Numbered from the stretch's first letter, positions 22,486-30,533 are shown. The stretch is 64,000 bases of DNA from Hymenobacter jejuensis (GCF_006337165.1 NZ_CP040896.1:248001-312000); one strand, 5' to 3'. Notes: generated by a model not told the origin, from the sequence alone. A program made the numbers and translations.

Positions 22486-22506
22486 TCTACATTAACTTGT
22501 AGCTTC

Positions 22507-23364
22507 CTACTCCAACTCCTCCATTTTCTGCTTGCGGTACGCCGATGGGCTCACTCCCATCAGCCGGCGGAAGGTTTTGTTGAAATGCGACAGGTTGTTG
22601 AAGCCGCTGGCGTAGCTAACTTCCGTGATGGGCAAATCTTCAAGCAGCAGCACACACGCTTGGCTGACGCGGTATTCCTGCAAAAACTCCGTCAGCGTTT
22701 GCCCCGACATCTTTTTGAAGTAACGGCAAAAAGCCGGCACCGACAGGTTGGCCAACGAAGCCAAGTCACTTACCTCGATGGGTTGGCTGAAGTGCTGCTG
22801 GATGTAGCGGTAGATTTTGCTCAGGCGTTCTTTCTCTTTGCCGTGCAGCATCAGGCCGCCGTTGTCGGCGTGCAGAACTTCAGCATCCTGTGCTTCAGCC
22901 AGTTGCTGAAACAACTGCAACAGGGAAAGCAACCGCGGGAAAGCCGGTTGCGCCAGCATTTCCTGCAAGGCGCTGCCAATCGCGGTGCGGGTTTTGGCGC
23001 CGAAGGACAGGCCTTGGTGCGCCCGCGCAAACAGCTGCTTGATGGCCGCTAACTCAGGAAATTTCCCGAACGCGTCTTCCAGTAAGTCGGCCCGCAACTG
23101 GAGCACAATCTGCTCGTAGGGGTTTTGGCGACCGTAGCTAAAGCTCAGGTGCGGAAGGTTCGGCCCGATAAAAACCAGCTCTCCGTTCTCATACTGGGCG
23201 TTATGCTGCCCAATGTGCCGCCGCCCCCGCCCCGACGGGATGTACACCAGCTCGTATTCGGGGTGATAATGCCAGAGAACATGGATGCTTTCGACGTCGG
23301 TATTGTGCTGGAGTGTAAACGAACTACCTGCCAAAGGTTGGATGGGCTCAAATTGTAGTTTCAT
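22507..23364 (-). CDS. AraC-family transcriptional regulator
   Basis: A 285-residue regulator. The N-terminal cupin-like sensor domain contains HYHPEYELVYIPSGRGRRHIG (about 32-52) and GPNLPHLSF, typical of AraC proteins that sense sugars or small molecules. The C-terminal AraC helix-turn-helix pair spans about 185-280, with VSDLASLANLSVPAFCRYFKK and ITEVSYASGFNNLSHFNKTFRR. It is cytoplasmic. The target is unknown; it is on the same strand as the small protein and transporter downstream. The recurrent palindrome at 22464-22485 lies between its stop codon and the next gene. Confidence 0.92.
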   Translation of the reverse strand: MKLQFEPIQPLAGSSFTLQHNTDVESIHVLWHYHPEYELVYIPSGRGRRHIGQHNAQYENGELVFIGPNLPHLSFSYGRQNPYEQIVLQLRADLLEDAFGKFPELAAIKQLFARAHQGLSFGAKTRTAIGSALQEMLAQPAFPRLLSLLQLFQQLAEAQDAEVLHADNGGLMLHGKEKERLSKIYRYIQQHFSQPIEVSDLASLANLSVPAFCRYFKKMSGQTLTEFLQEYRVSQACVLLLEDLPITEVSYASGFNNLSHFNKTFRRLMGVSPSAYRKQKMEELE

Positions 23365-23410
23365 GTCGGTGCTGGACTAACGCCCAAAAAGAAGCAAATC
23401 GGGCGGTTTA

Positions 23411-23476
23411 AGTCAATATAGCATTGAAAAAGGCAAATACAGGCGTAGTAGTTCCTTCGCCGGGCCCGTATTTTTG
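23411..23476 (+). promoter_or_regulatory. Promoter module A (paired with module B)
   Basis: AGTCAATATAGCA at 23411, CAGGCGTAGT at 23440 and a Bacteroidota -7 element TATTTTTG at 23469 are each 29 bp apart. The same three blocks with the same two 29 bp spacings recur at 23782-23847. The expected start of transcription is near 23484, reading into the structured RNA that ends at 23709. Confidence 0.6.
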
Positions 23477-23483
23477 TTATAGT

Positions 23484-23709
23484 TGGTTTGTAACTCACTG
23501 TTAATGAGGCACAGACACAAAGACTTTACGGCACTATTCTTTTTGGCCTGCAAGCCGAAGCGAAAAGTGACCGAAATAGGCTAACCACTGCCAAATCCTG
23601 CGGACTTCGGTCTAAGTATTTGCAGCAACGGTTGGTTCGGGCCGAAGTTGGGTGGGAATTTCTTCGGTTCCGGATTATAAAGAGGCGCTCTGGGTGGGGC
23701 GCCTTTTTT
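23484..23709 (+). ncRNA. Candidate 6S-like rod-shaped small RNA
   Basis: No convincing reading frame exists here, but the transcript can fold as one long, bulged rod. CCGAAG (23555-23560) pairs with CTTCGG (23662-23667), CCGAA (23571-23575) with TTCGG (23636-23640), and AACC (23583-23586) with GGTT (23630-23633). CTGC (23588-23591) pairs with GCAG (23622-23625), AAAT with ATTT, and the tip is GGAC-TTCG-GTCT (23602-23613). It ends in a GC stem plus T-run. A 200-nt rod with an open middle and its own terminator is what the Bacteroidota 6S RNA (6S-Flavo) looks like. That identity is inference; the 5' end is estimated from the promoter. Confidence 0.45.
23683..23709 (+). terminator. Rho-independent terminator of the 6S-like RNA
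   Basis: AGGCGC (23683-23688) pairs with GCGCCT (23699-23704), followed by a run of T to 23709. Confidence 0.75.
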
Positions 23710-23781
23710 GTGCCCTTTACGCAGAGAATATCCTCAAACTAATACTGCATTACATCCTGCCGGTTTACAGCAACTTTATAA

Positions 23782-23847
23782 AGTCAATACAGCACCATAA
23801 CTGGATAACTCAGGCGTAGTCAGGCCCCTCTGGAGCCTGTACCTTTG
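23782..23847 (+). promoter_or_regulatory. Promoter module B (same geometry as module A)
   Basis: AGTCAATACAGCA at 23782, CAGGCGTAGT at 23811 and TACCTTTG (a TAnnTTTG -7 element) at 23840 have exactly the spacings of module A, 371 bp upstream. Transcription is expected to begin near 23854. Confidence 0.6.
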
Positions 23848-23853
23848 TGCTTG

Positions 23854-24060
23854 TATTTGGTGTGCCATGCTCTCTCAGCATTTTCAGCAAAAGCTACTCT
23901 GAGAGACGCATCACGGGATTCTCGCCATAGCGAGGCAGAAGTTACAATTCTCTGCAAGCCCGCGTCCCGGCACCGCTTGCTCCGACGCGTGGAGCAAGTC
24001 ATTCGGCTTACACAGCCTGGGAAATAGCAGAAACCCAAACCTTTTTCGGGAGCTTTCAGT
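23854..24060 (+). ncRNA. Candidate structured RNA with a three-way junction
   Basis: Downstream of promoter module B lies about 200 nt with nested stems and no plausible protein. TCTCTCAG (23871-23878) pairs with CTGAGAGA (23899-23906). CGGGA (23914-23918) pairs with TCCCG (23965-23969) and encloses two hairpins, CTCGC/GCGAG (23921-23934) and GCAGA/TCTGC (23935-23955). CTTGCTCC (23976-23983) pairs with GGAGCAAG (23991-23998). The 3' end is not fixed because no clear terminator was found. It may be a free small RNA or a leader of the DUF3850 gene at 24188. No known RNA family was recognised. Confidence 0.4.
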
Positions 24061-24066
24061 ATAACC

Positions 24067-24088
24067 AATTGATAGTCAATTAGTTATA
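24067..24088. repeat. Recurrent palindrome copy (upstream of DUF3850)
   Basis: AATTGATAGTCAATTAGTTATA, broken here as AATTGATAGTC then AATTAGTTATA, matches the window-wide motif of an ATTGAT/ATCAAT-like palindrome followed by (A/G)(C/T)TTATA. It lies 100 bp before the DUF3850 start. Confidence 0.5.
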
Positions 24089-24154
24089 CTGTATTTCCAT
24101 TTCTGCTTCGAGCCAAAGCCCGCTCGAACTGCCCACGAAAGCTTACTCGAAGCC

Positions 24155-24179
24155 AAGTCTTTGAGTCCTTGAAAGACTT
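24155..24179 (+). promoter_or_regulatory. Hairpin directly before the DUF3850 start codon
   Basis: AAGTCTTT (24155-24162) pairs with AAAGACTT (24172-24179), ending 8 nt before the ATG. It could affect translation or be an attenuator stem for the upstream RNA. Confidence 0.35.
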
Positions 24180-24187
24180 TCGGGCAC

Positions 24188-24547
24188 ATGGAAAACCCAA
24201 CTTCCACTCCAATGAAACTCACAATGATACGCCATACTTCACATTTCAATTTACATACCGGCCCTACCCCCTACCGCACTCACGAGCTAGAGATTGGGGC
24301 CACTGAATACGCGGCCCTAGAGGCCGGCACCCGGCCCTTCGACGTCCGGTACAATGACCGCGATTACCAAGTTGGTGATGCTTTGATTCTGCGCGAATAT
24401 GAGCAGGACAGCGGCCGCACCTTGCTTCGATGGGTCAGCACGGTAGTGCACGGCGGCCATTCCGGCCTTGAGCACGGTTGGTGCATTCTGGGCCTGAGCG
24501 AGCGCGCTCCGTTGCCGCCCGGCATTCTGGACACTAAACTTTGGTAA
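24188..24547 (+). CDS. DUF3850 (ASCH/PUA-like) domain protein
   Basis: A 119-residue cytoplasmic protein. From about residue 32 it matches the DUF3850 pattern: a HEL-I start, a segment ending FDVRYNDRDYQVGDALIL, an LREYE turn, and a GLEHGWCILGL end. DUF3850 belongs to the ASCH/PUA superfamily, which suggests binding to RNA or modified nucleotides. Members are common as single genes and on phages. Here it follows two candidate structured RNAs and its own terminator, so an RNA-related role is possible but untested. Internal ATG codons at 24212 and 24224 are alternative starts. Confidence 0.75.
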   Translation: MENPTSTPMKLTMIRHTSHFNLHTGPTPYRTHELEIGATEYAALEAGTRPFDVRYNDRDYQVGDALILREYEQDSGRTLLRWVSTVVHGGHSGLEHGWCILGLSERAPLPPGILDTKLW

Positions 24548-24583
24548 AAGGGTTTTTGCAAGCCGCTCATTCACAGTATTTTA

Positions 24584-24619
24584 ACTAGTACAGCAGCTTG
24601 CTAGTACTAGTCTTTTTTT
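24584..24619 (+). terminator. Terminator of the DUF3850 gene
   Basis: ACTAGTAC (24584-24591) pairs with GTACTAGT (24604-24611), with an inner AGCA/TGCT stem, followed by seven T residues. Confidence 0.8.
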
Positions 24620-24690
24620 ACGCACGGGCATAAATTTTCCCGCCGGGAAACGTGTGTCCGCGCCTTACTTCCACTTTTACATTTCCTGAC

Positions 24691-24816
24691 ATGTACATAC
24701 CGTATGTCTGGCACCTCACGGCCGAAGACGGCCAGCGGGCCGTTCGCTTCCTGAAAATCTATTTTTACCGCGCCCTGCCGCGTTTCCGACGAACTACAAA
24801 AACCTGGTCTTATTAG
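24691..24816 (+). CDS. Small 41-residue protein, unknown
   Basis: The ATG at 24691 opens 41 codons beginning MYIPYVWHLTAEDGQRAVRF and ending in a basic tail (RALPRFRRTTKTWSY). The stop codon lies in the loop of a perfect terminator hairpin. The preceding terminator (to 24619) and the following one make this a separate short transcript, which supports a real small gene or a small RNA. No homologue is recognised. Confidence 0.4.
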   Translation: MYIPYVWHLTAEDGQRAVRFLKIYFYRALPRFRRTTKTWSY

Positions 24817-24829
24817 ACCAGGTTTTTTT
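24798..24829 (+). terminator. Perfect 13-bp terminator hairpin
   Basis: AAAAACCTGGTCT (24798-24810) pairs with AGACCAGGTTTTT (24815-24827) around a TATT loop. It overlaps the last codons of the 41-residue ORF. Confidence 0.85.
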
Positions 24830-24984
24830 ATTGCTATCTAGGCTATCGGTTGATTACCAATGATCTACTCTTAATAGCAAGTAATATGGGCTAGCTCAAC
24901 GGTAGCCGCTTTGGAATAGTATTTGTAAACGTCGGAGCCAACCAGCCGGGAAGCCGGTTTTCCCACCCTGATTTGTATTTGCCT

Positions 24985-25410
24985 ATGCCCCTGCCCCTTA
25001 CTCAACCGTTGCGTCTGTATTTTGAAAACCCGGTGGGCCGCATTCTGGAACACCCCGATGGCATTGCCTGGGTACAGTACCAACCGGGGCCGCGCCAATT
25101 TGATCATCTTAAGGCTTTCCTGACTCATACCGGCCGCTTGCTGGGGCTGCGTGGATGGCGCAAGCTGCTAGGCGATCAGCGCCTGATGGCTCCGTTCACG
25201 CCGGAAGAAAGCGCCTGGATTGTGGATTATTGGCTTGCCCATCAAGGCGACGACAAGCAGCCGCTTTACGGCGCCGTACTCTTGCCTCACGATGTATTTG
25301 CGCGCCTGTCGGTTAGCCAGATGATGCACGAAGCCCAAGCGGCCGCCCTCACCTACCGACTCTTTGAAGAAGTGCCAGCGGCCGAGGCCTGGCTGCGCCA
25401 GTTGGGATAG
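24985..25410 (+). CDS. Hypothetical protein, possibly SpoIIAA/STAS-like fold
   Basis: 141 residues from the ATG at 24985 (MPLPLTQPLRLYFENPVGRI); a TTG 12 bp upstream is less likely. It is soluble with no signal peptide. The arrangement is N-terminal strands with a G.I/W.QYQPGP segment, a middle helix region with WIVDYWL, and a C-terminal MMHEAQAAALTYRLFEEVPAAEAWL. It resembles the small STAS/SEC14-like proteins common in Hymenobacter, whose function is unknown. It ends in a hairpin shared with the convergent GH133 gene. Confidence 0.6.
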   Translation: MPLPLTQPLRLYFENPVGRILEHPDGIAWVQYQPGPRQFDHLKAFLTHTGRLLGLRGWRKLLGDQRLMAPFTPEESAWIVDYWLAHQGDDKQPLYGAVLLPHDVFARLSVSQMMHEAQAAALTYRLFEEVPAAEAWLRQLG

Positions 25411-25453
25411 AGCACCTCCGTTTCACGACTCAATTCCGGACTTATAACCTTAC

Positions 25454-25515
25454 AAATAGCCCTTTCGGCAAGCTGTGGTGCTTCGAAACTCAGCTTGCCG
25501 AAAGGGCTATTTTTT
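25454..25515. terminator. Bidirectional terminator, 22-bp perfect stem
   Basis: Positions 25454-25475 pair perfectly with 25491-25512, flanked by A- and T-runs. It serves the converging genes ending at 25410 and 25507; the stop codon of the leftward gene is inside the stem. Confidence 0.85.
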
Positions 25516-27822
25516 TGTCTGATTTAGAACCGGATGCAGCTTTAAATCAAGCGGTTGGGCAAAGGAAACTCCGCTCAAAATCTTCGTACTCTGTTCCCGC
25601 TGGGCGAGCAACGCCGCTGAGGGCGCTACCATCTGTTCCGAGAGGATTTTACCGCCTTTCCCTACCAGCCGAATCGCCAACTTTTGGTCGGTTGCTTCTA
25701 CTTTCAGCACTGACTCCTTCTTGACAACTACCGCAGTGGGCGCAAAGGGAAACACATCAACTATTACTTTGGCTTCCAAATCGTTGAAAGTATAGGAGTA
25801 CGCCGTCATGTGGCCGGCCTCATACTGGGCTGATACTGAGCTCTTTCCTACCAAGAAGTTGTATTCCAGATTCTTGATCGAAGCCGGCATGCGCGGCGCC
25901 AAGGTCAGGAGGTGGTTGGCCATGTCGGGGCGGATGCCCAGAAAATACTGGTACCAAATGCGCAGCTGCTCGGCATTGGACCACGCCTGTAAGTACGCGC
26001 CCGTCAGGCGGGGCCAGCTTTCGCCGGGGTGCGGATAGGCATCCATGTTTTCGCTCAGGCCACCGACTACGCCACGGGTCAGGGCCTGCCGATTCATGTT
26101 GGCAAAGAGTTGGTACGCCGTTTCGGTCTGCCCGGCTTCGATCATGCGCTGCATGGCTATGCCATTGTTCCAGAGCCAGATAGCTCCGCGGTGGTAAGCA
26201 GCATCTTTGTGGTAGTACTCCGGCGCCAGATGAAACGGATGAAACTGCGGATCGTGGCGATCCAGGGAGGCCACGCCCCACGGATACACCAGCTCCTCCC
26301 ACGTTTTGCGGATTACCTGGTGCTTAAAAGCGGGGTCGTCCACCAGGTCCAGGGCGTAGAGTTGGTTGGGACGCAGGGTAAAGTCGGCTTGGTTATGCTT
26401 GTCGAGGCGGTCGGCGAGGTAGTCGTGCTGCGGGTCGCGGTAGTCCTGCTCAAAATGCGTTTTGACTTGCTGCGCCAAGCGTTCCCACTTCGTTTTGTTG
26501 GCCGAATCGTGCATGTAGGTGGCGAAATACGCCCCGGCCAGCAACTGCTGGTACCACAGCGCCTGAATGTCGTTGGCCCGACTGCCGCGCGGCGTATACG
26601 CCACGAGGTTGGCATCGCGGGCATCCATCCAGGTTTCGTTGTCTTCGTGCAGTAAATAGCCTTTCGCATCCACCCAATGCTGCAAAGCGCCTTCGATACT
26701 GGCCTGCACGTTAGGGTAAAGTTGACGAATCAGGGAGGTGTCGCCGGAGTACTTCACGTAGTCCTGCAACCCAATGATAAACCGCGGCGTGCCGTCGGTG
26801 GTGTGATAATCGATGTTGCTCGGATTCACGATGTTAGGCACCCGACCGTAGTAGCGCGAGCTTTTGTCGGTCTGCTGAAACTTGGCAAACGAAAGCAGAA
26901 TCTGCTTTGCCGTTTCAAACTGTCCGGTCACCAACACAGCTCCCGGCAGCGCAATGAACTCATCGCGGCCCCAATACTCATTAAACCAAGGCAGGCCGGC
27001 GTAGATGCCATCGCCCTGCTGGCGCGTCACGAGCTGGTCCATGGTGGTGGCCAGCCAACGCAGAGCCAGGTCCAGCGAATCGTTGCTGGAACGTAGGTAC
27101 GTGTTGGTTAGCAGATATTGCCGCATGCGATCCTGGCGGGCCTGCTGCAAGCCGGTACCGTTGCGCCGCACCTCCTGCAGCAAAGCAGTGATTTCGGCTT
27201 CGCCTTTGCCCACTAACACGTAAAATCCATCACCAGAGGCACTTACGCGCTGGCCGATTATACTGATAGATTGGGCCTGTTTGGGCGCCACGGCAATAAG
27301 GTAGCCTCCCTCCCGCGCCGAGAAGAAGGCCACGTTGTCCTGCTGGCGCAGGTAATGCACCTTGTCGCCCTTTAGCGCGATGCCTAAGGGTTGAGTGGCC
27401 CCACGCAGGGTTATTTCCAGTACGTTTTTGTAGTCAAATAGCCAAAGGTCCTCAACCAGCGCCGGCCCGTGCCGCCGCTCCAGCTTGTAGGGGTAGACTA
27501 CAACTTCGGCTGCGCGATTGTCCAGCTTCTGGTCACCGACAAAGAGGTCATAGCCACCAAAAACGCGGTTTTTGGCAATGTTGAGACCTTCAAACCAAGC
27601 GTATTCCGGATGATTGGTTTCGTGGGTTTGCGTGAAGTAATAGGCGGCGGCTTTGTTGGTAAACGAAACGCTGCGGTTGGCCTGGCGCGGCACCGCAATC
27701 TTCATCGTTTCCAGTATATCGCTCTTTCTGCTCATAGAAGTATCCTTGCTCCTTACGCCCTCGCGGGTACAAGCGGCCAGAATCAAGGAAAAGCAGAATA
27801 AGAAAGCAAAAAATCGGGGCAT
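25507..27822 (-). CDS. GH133-like amylo-alpha-1,6-glucosidase (debranching) lipoprotein
   Basis: A 771-residue lipoprotein. The ATG at 27822 starts MPRFFAFLFCFSLILAAC with lipobox cysteine C18; an upstream in-frame ATG lacks this logic. The N-terminal beta domain includes SARE-rich strands. The C-terminal (alpha/alpha)6 domain has the debranching-enzyme patterns WFNEYWGRDEFIALPGAVL, LLHEDNETWMDARD, NQLYALDLV and YHRGAIWLWNNGIA. These enzymes hydrolyse alpha-1,6 branches of glycogen-like glucans. The lipid anchor places it in the periplasm or on the surface, unusual for glycogen metabolism, so an imported or external alpha-glucan (or another substrate of this fold) is likely. It lies 93 bp downstream of the GH3 gene and is probably in the same transcript. 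Confidence 0.85.
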   Translation of the reverse strand: MPRFFAFLFCFSLILAACTREGVRSKDTSMSRKSDILETMKIAVPRQANRSVSFTNKAAAYYFTQTHETNHPEYAWFEGLNIAKNRVFGGYDLFVGDQKLDNRAAEVVVYPYKLERRHGPALVEDLWLFDYKNVLEITLRGATQPLGIALKGDKVHYLRQQDNVAFFSAREGGYLIAVAPKQAQSISIIGQRVSASGDGFYVLVGKGEAEITALLQEVRRNGTGLQQARQDRMRQYLLTNTYLRSSNDSLDLALRWLATTMDQLVTRQQGDGIYAGLPWFNEYWGRDEFIALPGAVLVTGQFETAKQILLSFAKFQQTDKSSRYYGRVPNIVNPSNIDYHTTDGTPRFIIGLQDYVKYSGDTSLIRQLYPNVQASIEGALQHWVDAKGYLLHEDNETWMDARDANLVAYTPRGSRANDIQALWYQQLLAGAYFATYMHDSANKTKWERLAQQVKTHFEQDYRDPQHDYLADRLDKHNQADFTLRPNQLYALDLVDDPAFKHQVIRKTWEELVYPWGVASLDRHDPQFHPFHLAPEYYHKDAAYHRGAIWLWNNGIAMQRMIEAGQTETAYQLFANMNRQALTRGVVGGLSENMDAYPHPGESWPRLTGAYLQAWSNAEQLRIWYQYFLGIRPDMANHLLTLAPRMPASIKNLEYNFLVGKSSVSAQYEAGHMTAYSYTFNDLEAKVIVDVFPFAPTAVVVKKESVLKVEATDQKLAIRLVGKGGKILSEQMVAPSAALLAQREQSTKILSGVSFAQPLDLKLHPVLNQTKK

Positions 27823-27915
27823 GGGTAAAGTGCAAATATCCACGCAAAAGTACAGACTATGCAGCCAGTATTGGCCCTTTGCTTCCAGATAAGCAACATC
27901 CAAGCCCCGATTTTT

Positions 27916-30039
27916 CTACAGATTGCCTTTATAGCTAAGCCCTTCGTCGTACTTAAACAGCGGATAACCAGGGCCTTCCTTGTCGCCTGGCACGTCCTCC
28001 TTCTGGTTCTTAACGGCAGCTTCGGAAATCGGAGTTGTGAAGGGCATTTTGCCGGTAGGGTCGAATTTACCGGTTACAACGTCGAGCAGCGCTTCGGGTG
28101 TGGTGCCGAAAGTGGCCAGTACGCCTTTGATCTGGCTTTTGGTGGCGTCACCATAAATCTCACCAATAACCCAAGGGTTGGTGTAGTTGATGGCCAGCAC
28201 GGTGGGCTTTTTGGCTGCCAGCGCGTTTACATACGCTACATCCACACCATTTTTAGACAAGGAAAGCTCCAAGGGCGACCCATCGGAGGCAAACAACGGC
28301 TTCGCTCCCGGCTTGATCCATAGCAAGATAACGTCCGCTTCTTCGGGAGTAGCCACAAAATCGACGGGATACGAGGCATCTTTGGAAGCGTACACGTCGC
28401 CGGGGCCCGTGGTCGGCGTGCCAAACCGTTTGTTGTAAGTCTCGAAATACACTTTCGTTTTGGCCTTGAGAGGCAAGGCTTTCGTCTCGTTGCGCAGCAG
28501 CACAATGGACTTGCGCATCGCCAGACTGGCGCGGGCCGCAAACCGGGGGTTGTTCACGATTTTTTCGGCGGCCGTTGCGTCGACGTATGGGTTTTCGAAC
28601 AGGCCAAGCTCAAATTTTTCTAGCAACAACCGCCGCACCGAATCGTTGATGAGCGGCATGTCTTTGGGGTTGCTTTGCACCGTTTTCAGCAGTTCGGTCG
28701 GGTCGGCGGTGCCGGCGAAGATGTTGACGCCCGCTTCCAGGGCGCGTTGGTAGCGCTGCGTAATCGACAGGTCTTCAACGCCCCAAGGCATCATCTCAAT
28801 CGGACCGGTATCGGAGTTGATGATGCCCTTGAAGCCGAGCTGCGTGCGCAGCAAATCATGAATAATGGCCTTGTTGTAGGCGTAGGCAATCTGCTCGTAC
28901 TGCGTGCCAACGGGCATCGAATAGTACGGCATGATGGACGAAGTGCCCGCTTTGATGGCGGCCTTGAACGGAATCAGGTTGTTGGCCAGCATACCGCCCG
29001 GAAACACCTCCTGCTTGCCCCAATCGAAGTGCGGGTCCTGGCCCTCTTTCCCGGCTCCGCCGCCGGGGAAGTGCTTGGTAGTCAGGGCCACAGAGGTGGG
29101 GCTTAATTTCGGGCCCTGAAAGCCCAGAATCACCTGCGTGATCATCTGGCCTACCCAGTCGGCATTTTCGCCGAAGGTACCGTCTACGCGCTGCCACCGG
29201 GGTTCGGTGGCCAAATCGGCCATGTACATGTAGCCTTTGCGCAGACCGGTCGCCACCCACTCCTGCCGGGCAATGTCGGCAAACTCCCGCGTCAGCTTCA
29301 GGTCGCGCATCGCCGACAGGCCCAGTTCACCGGGCCAGGTCGAAAAGGCCGTTTGCCCCACGCTGGTGCCAATAGCGGCCGTGGAGGTAATGTGGTTGCG
29401 CGGGTTGGACGTCACGATGGCCGGAATGCCCAGGGGCTGCTGCTCGCAGAGGGCTTGCAGGTTGTTGGCCCATTCGGCAATGATGCGAGCCGACGGATTG
29501 GCGCGCAGGATGAAATGCCGTAAATGATACTGGCTCACGGCTTTGGTAGTGCCGGCGGCGCTCATAACGGGCACGGGCAGTGGCTTTTTCGTAAACATGT
29601 TGGTGGTGGCCACCATGTCATCCTCGTTGAAGCCGCTGGTAATCGGGTCTTTGGTTTTGGGCGTGTCAAACGACCAGTCGTTTTTCAGGCGGGTGCTGCT
29701 GATGAGCATAAACCCGACTTTCTCCTCCACCGACATTTTGCTCAGCAAATCCTGCGCTCGCGCTTCGGCCGGCAAGCGCCAGTCCTCGTACTTGTCAAGC
29801 TTGCCGTTCTTATTCAAGTCTTTGAACTTCAGGCCGTTCTGTTCTATGATTTTAGCCGAACGATTTCCCAGAACGGGCTGCTTCGGCTGGGTTTTGGCTT
29901 GGCCCTGCACCGGCTGTACGATGCCCAGAAAGGCTAACAACGCCATGCCGACCAAAACGGAGGTTAAGTTTTGCCGTTCCGGGCCAGCGGCGTGCCGGCT
30001 CCCGGAAGAATGAGTGGGATTTGTGGGGATGTGCTTCAT
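27916..30039 (-). CDS. Secreted GH3 beta-glycosidase with EF-hand-like loop
   Basis: A 707-residue family 3 glycosidase. A hydrophobic export segment is at about 25-47. DLNKNGKLDKYED (74-86) looks like an EF-hand calcium loop, common in Bacteroidota GH3 proteins. The TIM barrel contains KHFPGGGAGKEG and the predicted nucleophile D410 in GIINSDTGPIEMMPWG; most GH3 beta-glucosidases have SDW at this point, so the subsite differs. The second alpha/beta domain (about 480-700) includes SIVLLRNETKALPL. The likely reaction is release of beta-linked glucose or a related sugar. It is upstream of GH133 in the same direction. Confidence 0.9.
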   Translation of the reverse strand: MKHIPTNPTHSSGSRHAAGPERQNLTSVLVGMALLAFLGIVQPVQGQAKTQPKQPVLGNRSAKIIEQNGLKFKDLNKNGKLDKYEDWRLPAEARAQDLLSKMSVEEKVGFMLISSTRLKNDWSFDTPKTKDPITSGFNEDDMVATTNMFTKKPLPVPVMSAAGTTKAVSQYHLRHFILRANPSARIIAEWANNLQALCEQQPLGIPAIVTSNPRNHITSTAAIGTSVGQTAFSTWPGELGLSAMRDLKLTREFADIARQEWVATGLRKGYMYMADLATEPRWQRVDGTFGENADWVGQMITQVILGFQGPKLSPTSVALTTKHFPGGGAGKEGQDPHFDWGKQEVFPGGMLANNLIPFKAAIKAGTSSIMPYYSMPVGTQYEQIAYAYNKAIIHDLLRTQLGFKGIINSDTGPIEMMPWGVEDLSITQRYQRALEAGVNIFAGTADPTELLKTVQSNPKDMPLINDSVRRLLLEKFELGLFENPYVDATAAEKIVNNPRFAARASLAMRKSIVLLRNETKALPLKAKTKVYFETYNKRFGTPTTGPGDVYASKDASYPVDFVATPEEADVILLWIKPGAKPLFASDGSPLELSLSKNGVDVAYVNALAAKKPTVLAINYTNPWVIGEIYGDATKSQIKGVLATFGTTPEALLDVVTGKFDPTGKMPFTTPISEAAVKNQKEDVPGDKEGPGYPLFKYDEGLSYKGNL

Positions 30040-30533
30040 GGCGAGCTAGGGTTTGCAGGGGTGTCGCAACATTTCCGGACTATGCCGGATACTCCAGGTA
30101 AGTACCGAAAACTTGCTCTTGGCTTCACGAAACTCGCTGACTTTATTCACGATAACGTTTGCGGCGTGTCGGCTCAGGGCTCCTCTTTTTCTCCGGAAAA
30201 TGCGCCTTGCCTTCCGCTGCTTTCGCGGCGCGAGCCAGTTTTTATAGCTGCTTTTTTGCAGGGCTATTGGTCATCCAAAGAGCAGGGGAAATTCGGCGTG
30301 CCGAGGGAAGACAAAAGAATATTACTAAACAGCAGCGATGCTTTGCTGTGCCCGGTACGGCGCCCGGAGCGTTTTATTCGACTTACCAGAGGTTATTCAT
30401 TACTACTGCTTACGGTAAGTAACTATAGATCAAATAATTATGAATTAATAATATTCGCGAAATCAACAATATTATTCGTATATTAAATTGAATTTTTAGT
30501 ATAAATAAATTCTAAGCCGGAAGGGAGGACCAC
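30040..30533. other. Intergenic region, divergent promoters of GH3 and CBS gene
   Basis: No credible gene was found. Near the GH3 start, TCCGG (30074-30078) and CCGGA (30085-30089) form a small operator-like palindrome. From about 30420 to 30510 the sequence is very AT-rich, with a weak relative of the recurrent palindrome (near 30428-30450). An AAGGGAGG ribosome-binding site stands before the CBS gene at 30522-30529. Confidence 0.4.

Noticed and set aside
23820..24068. Short open frames on both strands in the 23.8-24.1 kb gap
   Set aside because: They coincide with nested RNA stems and a promoter, lack ribosome-binding sites and family signals, and are better explained by a structured RNA.
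24884..24960. tRNA-like stretch (GGGCTAGCTCAACGGTAG)
   Set aside because: It resembles a D-arm, but no matching acceptor stem, anticodon arm or TTCGA T-loop could be found.
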